From Chloroflexota bacterium (GTDB lineage Bacteria; Chloroflexota; Dehalococcoidia; Lucifugimonadales; JADFKI01), in assembly GCA_022565015.1 (NCBI GenBank), contig JADFKI010000066.1:1-13936 (forward strand): a DNA stretch of 13,936 nt, in the 5' to 3' direction. Positions 7,558 through 13,936 of this stretch are shown here, one piece after another. How positions within the stretch are numbered: the first letter of the stretch is position 1; each line of letters begins with the position of its first letter. Under the pieces are notes generated by a model, which saw only the letters and a program-made list of their open reading frames with translations, made no database searches and had not been told where the DNA came from. Position numbers and translations under genes: made by a program.

Positions 7558-9825
7558 ATGAGGTCCTTTCTAGCGCTGGTCAGAAAAGACTTCAAGGGCT
7601 ACTTCGATCAGCCCACCGGCTACATCTTGATAGTGTTGTTCGTCGCACTGCTATCGTGGTCGTTTTTCTTCCAGTCCAACGAGGTCACACTTGGCATAGC
7701 CTCACTCCGGCCTCTATTCTCCGTCGATTTCGTTGTGGAGCAGCCTTCGATACCCTGGCTGCTTGCGCTATTCGTGCCCGCGGCAACCATGCGGCTCATC
7801 GCCGAGGAACAGCGGGACGGCACTCTGGAAATCCTGCTGACACAACCCATAAGGGGCTGGGTCATTCTGCTGACGAAGTTCGCGTCCGGCCTGGTGTTCG
7901 TCGCCATAGCGATCATCGCGACCCTGAGCATACCGCTTTCGATACAGTTCTCCGGCGCCGGAAACCTGGACTGGGGAGCCATCGTCGCGCAGTACGTCGG
8001 CAGCATCTTCCTGGCCGCTTCGTTTGTTGCCATCGGGCTGTTCACCTCGAGCCTGACGCGCAACCAGATCGTCTCATTCATACTTGGGCTCTTCTTCGTT
8101 CTCATACTCATGCTGATCGGCCTGGACCAGGTCGGCGTGACCCTGCCGCCAAAACTGGCGACCCTACTGCAAACGTTGAGCCCCCTCACTCACTTTTCCA
8201 GCATCGCCAGGGGCGTGATTGACCTGCGAGACGTTCTGTACTTCGTCGCGCTGGTGTCGACGTTCCTCAGCGCGACCTTCCTCAGCATTCGCGGCAAGAC
8301 GTTGAGCCACCGCTCCCCTCAGTACCGCAACCTACAGCTCGGGACGGTGGCACTCATCGTCATGAGTCTTCTAATTGGCTGGTTCGGCAACTCCGTGGCA
8401 GGCCGACTCGACCTCACGGCGGACAAGACCTTCACATTGAGCCCTGGCACCCGCGACATCGTATCGAGCCTGGACGACCTGCTAACCATCGAGCTGTTCC
8501 AGTCCAAAGAGCCACCGGTGGAGGTGGACCTCGTGGCCCGGGACGTCAACGACTTCCTGAAGGACCTCGCGTCCGAGTCCGGAGATAACGTAAAGCTGAT
8601 ACACCGCTTCCCGGACGTGGACGAAGACGACGCCCGTAAGGCACAGCTGGCAGGCATTCCGCCCGTGCAGTTCAACGTCCAGACGGCCAATGGGCTTGAG
8701 ATCAAGAACGGTTACCTGGGTGTCGCGCTCACGTATACGAACCTGAGGGAGTCCATACCCTTCGTGCAGTCCATCGACGGATTCGAATACCGTATAGCGA
8801 CTCTCGCTTACGGCATGGTGCAGGCCGACGTCGAGCGAAAGACCATAGGTTTCCTTGCGGGTCACGGCGAGAAAAGCCTTCGCGAGGACCTGGCCTCCCT
8901 GGTATCGCTCCTGGCTCAACAGTACGAAATTCGCGAGGTCACCGCCGTAGACGACCAGGCGCCGGACCTCTCGGAAATAGATGTGCTTATCGTCGCGGGA
9001 CCCACGCAGAGGATGGCCGAGGCCGTCTACGGCTCCATCAGAGATTTTCTCGCGTCAGGCGGGAAGGCGATGATCATGATAGACCCGGTGGTCGTGGACC
9101 AGCAGGTGATGTTCGCGGTCCCGAACCAGTTCCACTTCGGAGAATTCGTCGAAGACTACGGAGTCGTAGTAGAAGACAACCTCGTATTCGACCTGCGCTC
9201 ACATGAGACCCTGAGCTTCAACACCGCCCGAGGCAGCATATTCCTTCCCTACGAGTATTGGGCAAGGGTGCCGACCGTGGACAAGAAAGTAGCCGGGCAG
9301 GTGGAGTCCGTCCTCCTTCCTTGGGCCAGCTCCATCGGAACCACGGAGTCCAGGGTCGGAGACGTAGAGTTCATACCATTATTGAGGACGACTCCCTTTG
9401 GCGTAGCGGACTACACATACGGAGATGTCAGCCCCAATAATCCGTCCCTTACCAACCCCAACAGTCGACCCTTTGAAAACGACATCGGCGTTGCGGTAGA
9501 AGGCAGCGCCAACGGCGAGGGCACATTCCGTCTCATTGTAATCGGGGACTCCGACTGGCTCACAGACCGGATAGTCGGCAGAGCGCAGGAGAACCTGGCG
9601 CTGGGCCTGAACCTTGTGGACTGGCTCGCCCAGGAAGACGCTCTCGCGGACATCCGCTCAAAGGTTATTACGACGAGGACGCTGATATTCGACTCGCCGG
9701 CCCAGCGCAATATCGTCCAGTATGCCAACATATTGGGACTGCCGCTTCTGTTCATGGTGCTGGGCCTTGCGCGCTATGTGAGGCGCCGCAGGATCAACCT
9801 GAAGGTATATAGCAGTGAAGAGTAG
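7558..9825 (+). CDS. Fused ABC-2 permease (GldF-like) and GldG-like auxiliary protein
   Basis: This is a 755-residue fusion. The first 245 residues are an ABC-2 permease with six hydrophobic segments (about 22-39, 64-80, 101-131, 141-166, 170-192, 225-243) and the conserved loop EEQRDGTLEILLTQPI after the second. A seventh segment (about 261-282) opens the GldG-like half: GRLDLTADKTFTLSPGT, then a large extracytoplasmic domain of some 430 residues with VLIVAGPT and a GDSDWLTD stretch typical of the ABC-auxiliary family. It closes with a last membrane helix (about 721-741) and a basic tail. In Flavobacterium GldF and GldG are separate genes. It should be the membrane part of the complex driven by the upstream ATPase; the transported substrate is unknown. 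ATG 7558 is the only in-frame start; AGGGAGG is 13 bases upstream, which is distant. It overlaps the next gene by 11 bp. Confidence 0.88.
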   Translation: MRSFLALVRKDFKGYFDQPTGYILIVLFVALLSWSFFFQSNEVTLGIASLRPLFSVDFVVEQPSIPWLLALFVPAATMRLIAEEQRDGTLEILLTQPIRGWVILLTKFASGLVFVAIAIIATLSIPLSIQFSGAGNLDWGAIVAQYVGSIFLAASFVAIGLFTSSLTRNQIVSFILGLFFVLILMLIGLDQVGVTLPPKLATLLQTLSPLTHFSSIARGVIDLRDVLYFVALVSTFLSATFLSIRGKTLSHRSPQYRNLQLGTVALIVMSLLIGWFGNSVAGRLDLTADKTFTLSPGTRDIVSSLDDLLTIELFQSKEPPVEVDLVARDVNDFLKDLASESGDNVKLIHRFPDVDEDDARKAQLAGIPPVQFNVQTANGLEIKNGYLGVALTYTNLRESIPFVQSIDGFEYRIATLAYGMVQADVERKTIGFLAGHGEKSLREDLASLVSLLAQQYEIREVTAVDDQAPDLSEIDVLIVAGPTQRMAEAVYGSIRDFLASGGKAMIMIDPVVVDQQVMFAVPNQFHFGEFVEDYGVVVEDNLVFDLRSHETLSFNTARGSIFLPYEYWARVPTVDKKVAGQVESVLLPWASSIGTTESRVGDVEFIPLLRTTPFGVADYTYGDVSPNNPSLTNPNSRPFENDIGVAVEGSANGEGTFRLIVIGDSDWLTDRIVGRAQENLALGLNLVDWLAQEDALADIRSKVITTRTLIFDSPAQRNIVQYANILGLPLLFMVLGLARYVRRRRINLKVYSSEE

Positions 9826-10744
9826 ACAGGTGGGCCTGGTCCTGGTCGCGCTGATATTCATCGGCCTGGCCGGACTGATCATCCGGCTCGTTTCCACGGA
9901 GTCCAGCGAGCTAACCCTCGACGGCATTCTTCCGGTCACGCCGGAGGTCATCAATAAGGTCACCATATCCGGAGACTTCGATGAAACCACTCTGGTGAAG
10001 GTCGCCGGCATCTGGCAAATAGGGCGCGACCTCACCTTCGACGACCGAATGGCCGCACTTTGGGGGACGGTGCGTGAGATTGACGGCGCGCAGCTGATCG
10101 CCGTGAATCCCGCCAGCCACTCTCGTATGGGCGTACAGGATGGGCAGGGGATTCGCGTCTCATTCTACCGCGACGAATTCATTCAGGAGGAGTTCATCGT
10201 CGGCCTGTGGACGCCCGAGGTAAGGTTTTGCTATATGAGACGACCGGGCAAGGACGAGGTCTACGGCGTGCCATGCCCGTTTACCAATATTTTCGACCCG
10301 GATCCAAACAGCTGGCGTAATCCTTTAGTGACCAGCATACCGAGGGGAGAGATCGAACGCATCGAGTTCGCTTACCCTGACGAGGAGTTCGTTTTGGCTC
10401 CGGGGGGTCGAGGATGGACCGTTGATGACGGTTCAGCCATCGAGCCTGCCAGCCTGTTCGTCATAGAGGGCGTACTGAGAAATATCGAGAGGCTTGTCGC
10501 CGGGGACTTCGCCACTATGCAGGAGGCCCAAGGACTCGATTTCAACGGTCCCGACGCGATATCCATTCGTATAGTCACAGGGCCGGACGCGTTATCACCG
10601 ACGACCAGGATACGACTATTGCCACGGGACGACCTGTCCTACTACGCAAAGACGCCGGTACAATCGACGGTGTTCATTTTGGGCAATACGGTGACGGAGC
10701 TTCTCTTGCTGCGGGCGCAGGACATCATGGCATCGGGCGGTTAG
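9815..10744 (+). CDS. DUF4340 membrane-anchored protein of the ABC cluster
   Basis: This 309-residue protein has one N-terminal membrane helix (about 6-26) and a soluble extracytoplasmic part. The beta-rich repeated units, WQIGRDLTFDD with VREIDGAQLI and later WTVDDGSAIEP with LRNIERLVAGDF, fit DUF4340, a domain regularly found beside GldG proteins. Its role is unknown; it is presumed to be a structural or regulatory part of the ABC complex. The start is GTG 9815, inside the last codons of the fused permease, with GAAGG 9 bases upstream, so translation is probably coupled. It is the last gene of the cluster: the next gene is convergent. A weak GCCGG/CCGGC hairpin follows the stop. Confidence 0.8.
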   Translation: MKSRQVGLVLVALIFIGLAGLIIRLVSTESSELTLDGILPVTPEVINKVTISGDFDETTLVKVAGIWQIGRDLTFDDRMAALWGTVREIDGAQLIAVNPASHSRMGVQDGQGIRVSFYRDEFIQEEFIVGLWTPEVRFCYMRRPGKDEVYGVPCPFTNIFDPDPNSWRNPLVTSIPRGEIERIEFAYPDEEFVLAPGGRGWTVDDGSAIEPASLFVIEGVLRNIERLVAGDFATMQEAQGLDFNGPDAISIRIVTGPDALSPTTRIRLLPRDDLSYYAKTPVQSTVFILGNTVTELLLLRAQDIMASGG

Positions 10745-10796
10745 GTCTCATCCGAAACATTATCGCCGGCGGACCACATTCCGGCCAAGAACTTGA

Positions 10797-11093
10797 CTAG
10801 GGGCCGAATAACACGTTCATGGCCCCCTTGGCCACTGCGGTGGTGATGGGCACGCCAGGCGGCGGCGGGGGTTTCATTCCAACCACCTGAGACCCGACCG
10901 TGGCTGCGGGCCGGTTCATTATGAGCACAGTCATCGAACCCAGCGTAATGGCGCCAACGCACGCGGCCCCGGACACCATGTCCCCCATTACGGCAGCCGG
11001 CATTCCGCCGATGAGCACGGTGGGAACGCCCGGCCCTGTTATAGTATCGCCCGTGGCAGTTGTGTCTCCTACCCTTGCGGCGGGTCCAGGCAT
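10797..11093 (-). CDS. PAAR-like spike-tip protein, small and orphan
   Basis: This 98-residue protein has the PAAR repeat pattern: MPGPAARVGDTTATGD, GVPTVLIGGMPAAVMGD, GSMTVLIMNRPAATVGS and a last strand GAMNVLFG. PAAR proteins form the sharp, usually zinc-bound cone on the spike of type VI secretion systems and related contractile injection systems, and many carry fused toxins. This one has no extension, no histidine at all and a single cysteine (C45), so the usual zinc site is not there. A PPPPPG stretch (75-80) precedes the last repeat. No spike, sheath, tube or toxin gene lies in the window. ATG 11093 follows GGAG with 8 bases between, and a TATAAT lies 34 bases upstream. It is convergent with the ABC cluster and divergent from the MFS gene. 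Family assignment is fairly sure; the role is open. Confidence 0.78.
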   Translation of the reverse strand: MPGPAARVGDTTATGDTITGPGVPTVLIGGMPAAVMGDMVSGAACVGAITLGSMTVLIMNRPAATVGSQVVGMKPPPPPGVPITTAVAKGAMNVLFGP

Positions 11094-11127
11094 ATTTTTC
11101 TCTCCGAAAATCGTCGACTATATCTGC

Positions 11128-11133
11128 ATTATA
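11128..11133 (-). promoter_or_regulatory. Perfect -10 box (TATAAT) for the PAAR-like gene
   Basis: TATAAT on the - strand ends 34 bases before ATG 11093. No -35 hexamer close to TTGACA is seen 16-19 bases further upstream, so the promoter may be weak or use an activator. Confidence 0.45.
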
Positions 11134-11349
11134 ACATCGGCGGCCCATCGGGTGTCTGAAGAGATGTCTGGCGAACGTCTTTTAGCAATTTGACAGCTTA
11201 TGCTCCCAGTATTTCGGGCCCGGCGAAGCAGGCTATCGATTACGGCCACGCGCCTTGTATACTGTTCATCGGTCAGCGCGGGCTCGACGCCGCAACACAG
11301 GGCCCAGCCCACCCTCCAAGTCTTGCCGTAGGAGCGGACAACAGATCGA

Positions 11350-12564
11350 TTGATTTCACTACGAGGGAGCTGGGCGGCTTCGCTACAGTACAGAGACTTT
11401 CGCTTTCTTGCCGGCGCCACTCTCTTTCACGCACTGGGAATGGGCATGGAGCAGGTCGCCCTTGGCTGGCTCGTCCTCCAGATGACGGATTCGCCGTTCA
11501 TGGTGGGCGTCGCGTCCGCCGCAAGAATGGCGCCCTTCTTCTTCCTGGGCATAATCTCGGGGGCGGTAGCCGACAGGGTGGACCGCCGAGTCTTTCTACG
11601 CGCCGTGACATTGGCCGGCAGCGCCGTTTCCGCGACCATGGCATTCCTACTTATCACCGACCTCATTCAAGTATGGCATGTGATCGCGCTCTCCGCGGTA
11701 ACGGGTACGCTCTGGGCGTTCCTGATGACGCTGAGACAGTCGTACACGTTCGACATCGTGGGCCCGGAGAACGCACTCAACGGCCTTTCCCTGGGAGCGA
11801 TGAGTCAGCGGGCCGGCGGCGTCTTCGGCTCCATACTGGCGGGAGTGATCATCTCCACTGTGGGCATGGGCGGCCAGTACGTGGCGATGGGCGCTGTAAA
11901 CGTGGCCTCTGCGCTGGTGCTGTTCGGTACCAGAAACGTGGGCCAGGCGGCGCCCGTAGCCCGTGGCTCGGTGCTCCAGAATTTCTTTGGATATTTTCAG
12001 CTGCTCAGAGAGAATCGCACCCTCATGATTCTCATGCTGCTTACGTCGACGACCGAGGTCTTCGGATTTACGCACCAGAGCGTCCTGCCGGTATTCGCCA
12101 GGGACGTCCTTGGCATCGGCGCTCTTGGCTACGGCTTCCTGACGGCGTTTCGACAGGGAGGCGGGGTAATAGGGCTCTTGATTCTGGCGAATATGGCGGG
12201 CTTCAGACGCAAAGGAATGCTCATGTTCGGCACCGCACTGGGCTTTGGCCTCGGTCAGATGGCGATTTACTGGGCGTCCTCGCTGTGGGTCTTCCTGATC
12301 ATCCTCACCTTCATAAACGCGTGCGCATCGGCAGTCGACACGTTGTACAAGACGCTGATGCAATCCAACGTCTCCAACGAGCAGCGAGGAAGGGCCATGG
12401 GGTCATGGGTGTTTAGCATCGGCGTCGCGCCCGTAGGCCACCTGGGTGTTGGAGGCATGGCCGGGGCCCTTGGAGCACCCGCCGCGCTGCTGATCAACGG
12501 CGGAGTCCTGACGTTTGTCACGCTGGTCGCGGCGATCGGTTTCCCGCGTATGCGCCGGCTGTGA
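11350..12564 (+). CDS. Major facilitator superfamily transporter (MFS_3 / enterobactin-exporter type)
   Basis: This is a 404-residue polytopic membrane protein with about eleven to twelve hydrophobic segments. The N-terminus SLQYRDFRFLAGATLFHALG and motif A GAVADRVDRR (71-80) are typical of the MFS_3 group that contains EntS-like and macrolide-type exporters. GAMSQRAGGVFGSILAGVI near 149-167 and RGRAMGSWVFSIGVAPVGHL near 346-365 match the paired conserved helices. It likely exports a small molecule by proton antiport; the substrate cannot be read from the sequence. The start is uncertain: TTG 11350 is the only usual start before the first helix, and the nearest TAGGAG is about 15 bases upstream. 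A stop lies in frame at 11329. It has its own transcription unit, with the PAAR-like gene divergent and tRNA-Asn downstream. Confidence 0.87.
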   Translation: MISLRGSWAASLQYRDFRFLAGATLFHALGMGMEQVALGWLVLQMTDSPFMVGVASAARMAPFFFLGIISGAVADRVDRRVFLRAVTLAGSAVSATMAFLLITDLIQVWHVIALSAVTGTLWAFLMTLRQSYTFDIVGPENALNGLSLGAMSQRAGGVFGSILAGVIISTVGMGGQYVAMGAVNVASALVLFGTRNVGQAAPVARGSVLQNFFGYFQLLRENRTLMILMLLTSTTEVFGFTHQSVLPVFARDVLGIGALGYGFLTAFRQGGGVIGLLILANMAGFRRKGMLMFGTALGFGLGQMAIYWASSLWVFLIILTFINACASAVDTLYKTLMQSNVSNEQRGRAMGSWVFSIGVAPVGHLGVGGMAGALGAPAALLINGGVLTFVTLVAAIGFPRMRRL

Positions 12565-12652
12565 CACAGGGCCTGCATGAGCCGCCCTGGCTCTGGTCTA
12601 TCGCCTGGAACTCATGGGGGAAGCATCGCAGTTCCGGCGCGTTCGCCGCTAC

Positions 12653-12681
12653 TTGTTGGGGTTACGACCAGGTGCTATCAT
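12653..12681 (+). promoter_or_regulatory. Likely promoter of tRNA-Asn
   Basis: TTGTTG (12653-12658) and TATCAT (12676-12681) are spaced by 17 bases. Transcription would start near 12688, giving a 45-base leader to the tRNA. Both boxes deviate from consensus. Confidence 0.45.
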
Positions 12682-12732
12682 AAAACGAGTCGCATGCCGA
12701 ACGCGCGCGCGACCCCCTTTAACCCGCTACGC

Positions 12733-12807
12733 TCCGCAGTAGCTCAGTGGTAGAGCAATCGGCTGTTAACCGATCGGTCGTAGGTTCAAATCCTACCTGC
12801 GGAGCCA
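12733..12807 (+). tRNA. tRNA-Asn (anticodon GTT)
   Basis: A complete cloverleaf is visible. The acceptor TCCGCAG (12733-12739) pairs with CTGCGGA (12797-12803). The D-arm contains AGCTCAGTGGTAGAGC. The anticodon stem ATCGG/CCGAT encloses loop CTGTTAA with GTT at 12765-12767. The T-arm is GTAGG-TTCAAAT-CCTAC. Discriminator G12804 is followed by an encoded CCA (12805-12807). ACCTTTTTGTC just behind gives a T-run that may aid termination. Confidence 0.97.
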
Positions 12808-12861
12808 ACCTTTTTGTCGAGCAGTATTTCAAACGGCTGCTAATCCGCCTCTCCGAAGAAT

Positions 12862-12986
12862 CGGTCCGTGGGGACGTCCCGACGCATCGGGACTCCGATA
12901 CTTATGTCGGAGGACTCTCCGACTCCTCAATATGTATATCTTCGGAGTCCGCCACTGCGGACCGGCCTGATTCCTTGCAAGGAGTC
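12862..12986. repeat. Palindrome cluster between tRNA-Asn and the VOC gene
   Basis: Several perfect inverted repeats are packed here. An outer stem CGGTCCG (12862-12868) pairs with CGGACCG (12958-12964). Inside are GTCCCGA/TCGGGAC (12876-12882, 12887-12893), overlapping the palindrome GGGACGTCCC (12871-12880). GGACTCCGA pairs with TCGGAGTCC (12890-12898, 12942-12950) and encloses GTCGGAG/CTCCGAC (12906-12912, 12917-12923). A further palindrome GATTCCTTGCAAGGAGTC lies at 12969-12986 with one G-U. The word GGACTCC/GGAGTCC recurs. The block contains the VOC stop codon and tail. It could be a bidirectional terminator, an interspersed palindromic repeat or a structured RNA. Confidence 0.6.
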
Positions 12987-13381
12987 GGACGGGCAGGCTG
13001 CACCAGCTCTATCAGCACGTCGTCCGGACCCTCTATGTAGGCCAGGCGCGCTCCACCAACCACTTGAGTAAGCGGCAGAACGATGCGGACGCCGGCCTCT
13101 TCCAGCCTGCTTAACTCAGCCTCGAGGTCATCCACATCGAATCCGAAATGCTCTAGCCCCAGCCGGTTCAGCTCGGCAACGGCCCTTTCGTCCGACGATC
13201 CATCGGGCTTGGAGGAGATGTTGAGCCGGACCGGTCCCCCGACCTCCATGCTCACGGTTCTGGTGCCCGGCATCACCTCTCTGTCCGAGACTATCTTCGC
13301 GTTGAAATGTCTCTCGTACCACTTCGCCGAACTGCGTGGGTCCGACGACCTAATGTGGACATGGTTGATTCTGTACTCCAT
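12902..13381 (-). CDS. VOC-family protein (glyoxalase/dioxygenase fold)
   Basis: This 159-residue protein has two beta-alpha-beta-beta-beta units of the vicinal oxygen chelate fold: INHVHIRSSDPRSSAKWYERHF near the N-terminus and LEHFGFDVDDLEAELSRLEEAGVRI in the second unit. Likely metal ligands are H7, H78 and E125 (VLIELVQ), the positions used in glyoxalase and extradiol-dioxygenase relatives. Substrate is unknown; VOC members range from lyases to dioxygenases and resistance proteins. The fold should end near residue 130. Residues 131-159 are an added tail, rich in Ser and Glu, encoded by the palindrome cluster 12862-12986. ATG 13381 follows GAGGAG with about 8 bases between. It converges on tRNA-Asn. 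Confidence 0.88.
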   Translation of the reverse strand: MEYRINHVHIRSSDPRSSAKWYERHFNAKIVSDREVMPGTRTVSMEVGGPVRLNISSKPDGSSDERAVAELNRLGLEHFGFDVDDLEAELSRLEEAGVRIVLPLTQVVGGARLAYIEGPDDVLIELVQPARPTPCKESGRSAVADSEDIHIEESESPPT

Positions 13382-13603
13382 GATGTTGCTCCTCGACGGA
13401 ATGGAGACATACTAGCACAGGGCGAATTATTAAGGCTCAGGTGCGTAGGGGCCTGTTGACGCGTCCCCTGACATTTCCTCGCAGTATTGAGAGCCTGATT
13501 CGAGGGTCGCAACTGTGAAATGCACATGGCCATGACCTGAACGAGAGGGAAGTGAGCGGCGGGAGCGTAGGCCCTCTTCCTCGAGGCGAACGGCAAAACC
13601 TCT
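13382..13603. other. Intergenic region between VOC and hydrolase genes
   Basis: No gene is seen. On the - strand an AT-rich CTTAATAATTC (about 13425-13436) lies some 45-55 bases before the VOC start and may hold its -10 box. CATGGCCATG (13525-13534) is a 10-bp palindrome. A weak inverted repeat (GAGGAAG with CTTCCCTC, about 13547-13585) follows the hydrolase stop and could end its transcript, but it lacks a T-run. Confidence 0.3.
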
Positions 13604-13936
13604 CTACTGCAGCAGCTTGGCAAGCTCCTCCGGGTGGCTCAGCATCGGGTAGTGGCCGGCGTCAAGCTCGTGCCAGTCCGCGTCGAGCTTTTCCGACGTG
13701 CGGCGCTGATGCGCTTCCGACGGGTTGACGCTACGGCTGCAACAGATCACCCTCGCCGGCCACGACTGCGCCCAGAAGGCGTCCAGCTCGCCAGGGGCGT
13801 CGGACGCTCCGATGGGATGCATCGTGTAGCGCTCTATGGCCCATGCCTTGATCTCCGGCTCCAGGTCGGCAAACAGCCGGTTTTCCGCCTCTTCTTTGGA
13901 CGGTCCGCGAGTAAGCTCCGTCATCACCACCGGAGG
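13604..13936 (-). CDS. Alpha/beta hydrolase, C-terminal part (cut by the window edge)
   Basis: The frame is open through the right edge, so the start lies outside; 110 residues are present. The end ADWHELDAGHYPMLSHPEEL is the classical C-terminus of small alpha/beta hydrolases, with the catalytic His in AGHYPM and the closing PEELAKLL helix. Before it, PARVICCSRSVNPSEAHQRR matches the strand that usually ends near the catalytic acid, although an obvious Asp at that turn is not seen (SRSVN instead of the common xxD). The nucleophile Ser motif would lie upstream of the window. GTG 13930 and ATG 13924 are internal methionine or valine codons, not the true start. It probably hydrolyses a small ester or amide; the substrate is unknown. 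The VOC gene lies downstream on the same strand, 222 bases away. Confidence 0.8.
   Translation of the reverse strand, partial: PPVVMTELTRGPSKEEAENRLFADLEPEIKAWAIERYTMHPIGASDAPGELDAFWAQSWPARVICCSRSVNPSEAHQRRTSEKLDADWHELDAGHYPMLSHPEELAKLLQ

Noticed and set aside
11190..12416. A 408-codon + strand frame overlapping the MFS gene
   Set aside because: It is in another frame and gives a very basic, Arg/Gly/His-rich translation without domains, while the MFS frame shows membrane helices and motif A.
12733..12900. tRNA-Asn as an integration site of a genomic island
   Set aside because: No integrase gene and no repeated tRNA 3' end are seen in the window; the palindromes after it do not copy the tRNA sequence.
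12871..12986. CRISPR array
   Set aside because: The repeated GGACTCC/GGAGTCC words are arranged as nested palindromes, not as direct repeats with uniform spacers, and there are no cas genes.

Overview
The window is about 13.9 kb of gene-dense bacterial chromosome of fairly high GC. It uses ATA (Ile) and AGG/AGA (Arg) freely, and starts such as GTG and TTG are common. The gene content is an NHL-propeller protein often found in environmental Chloroflexota, a GldA / GldF-GldG fusion / DUF4340 cluster, HGxVQ-type soluble histidine kinase and single-domain receivers. This suggests a Chloroflexota genome, perhaps SAR202 or Dehalococcoidia-like. That placement is inferred from gene families and codon style, not from a marker gene.

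Layout. Positions 1-575 hold no convincing gene. They contain a nested hairpin at the left edge, a 147-bp MITE-like element with near-perfect 22-bp terminal inverted repeats (103-249), and a leader with three successive hairpins. Positions 576-3134 form a signal-transduction island. On the + strand lie an HPt-like protein and a soluble REC-HisKA_3-HATPase hybrid kinase, whose true start appears to be an ACG codon behind a perfect AGGAGG. Converging on them from the - strand are a NarL-type regulator and a lone CheY-like receiver. Positions 3135-3432 are a structured intergenic region with a clean three-way junction and a terminator. Then follow an NHL beta-propeller protein (-) and a divergently transcribed GroEL without GroES (+).

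Positions 6469-10744 are a + strand cluster for a gliding-type ABC system: the ATPase, a fused permease/GldG auxiliary protein, and a membrane-anchored DUF4340 protein overlapping it by 11 bp. Next come a small orphan PAAR-like protein (-), an MFS transporter (+), tRNA-Asn(GTT) with encoded CCA (+), a cluster of palindromes that runs into the tail of a VOC-family gene (-), and the 3' part of an alpha/beta hydrolase (-) cut by the right edge.

How the parts may work together. The kinase, HPt-like protein and two regulators probably form one cytosolic phosphorelay, with the NarL-type protein as transcriptional output. The ABC proteins probably form one envelope complex. The best candidates for something new are the MITE-like element, the ACG-initiated kinase with altered catalytic motifs in a four-protein relay, the three-way junction RNA, the histidine-free PAAR protein, and the palindrome cluster that supplies the C-terminus of the VOC protein.
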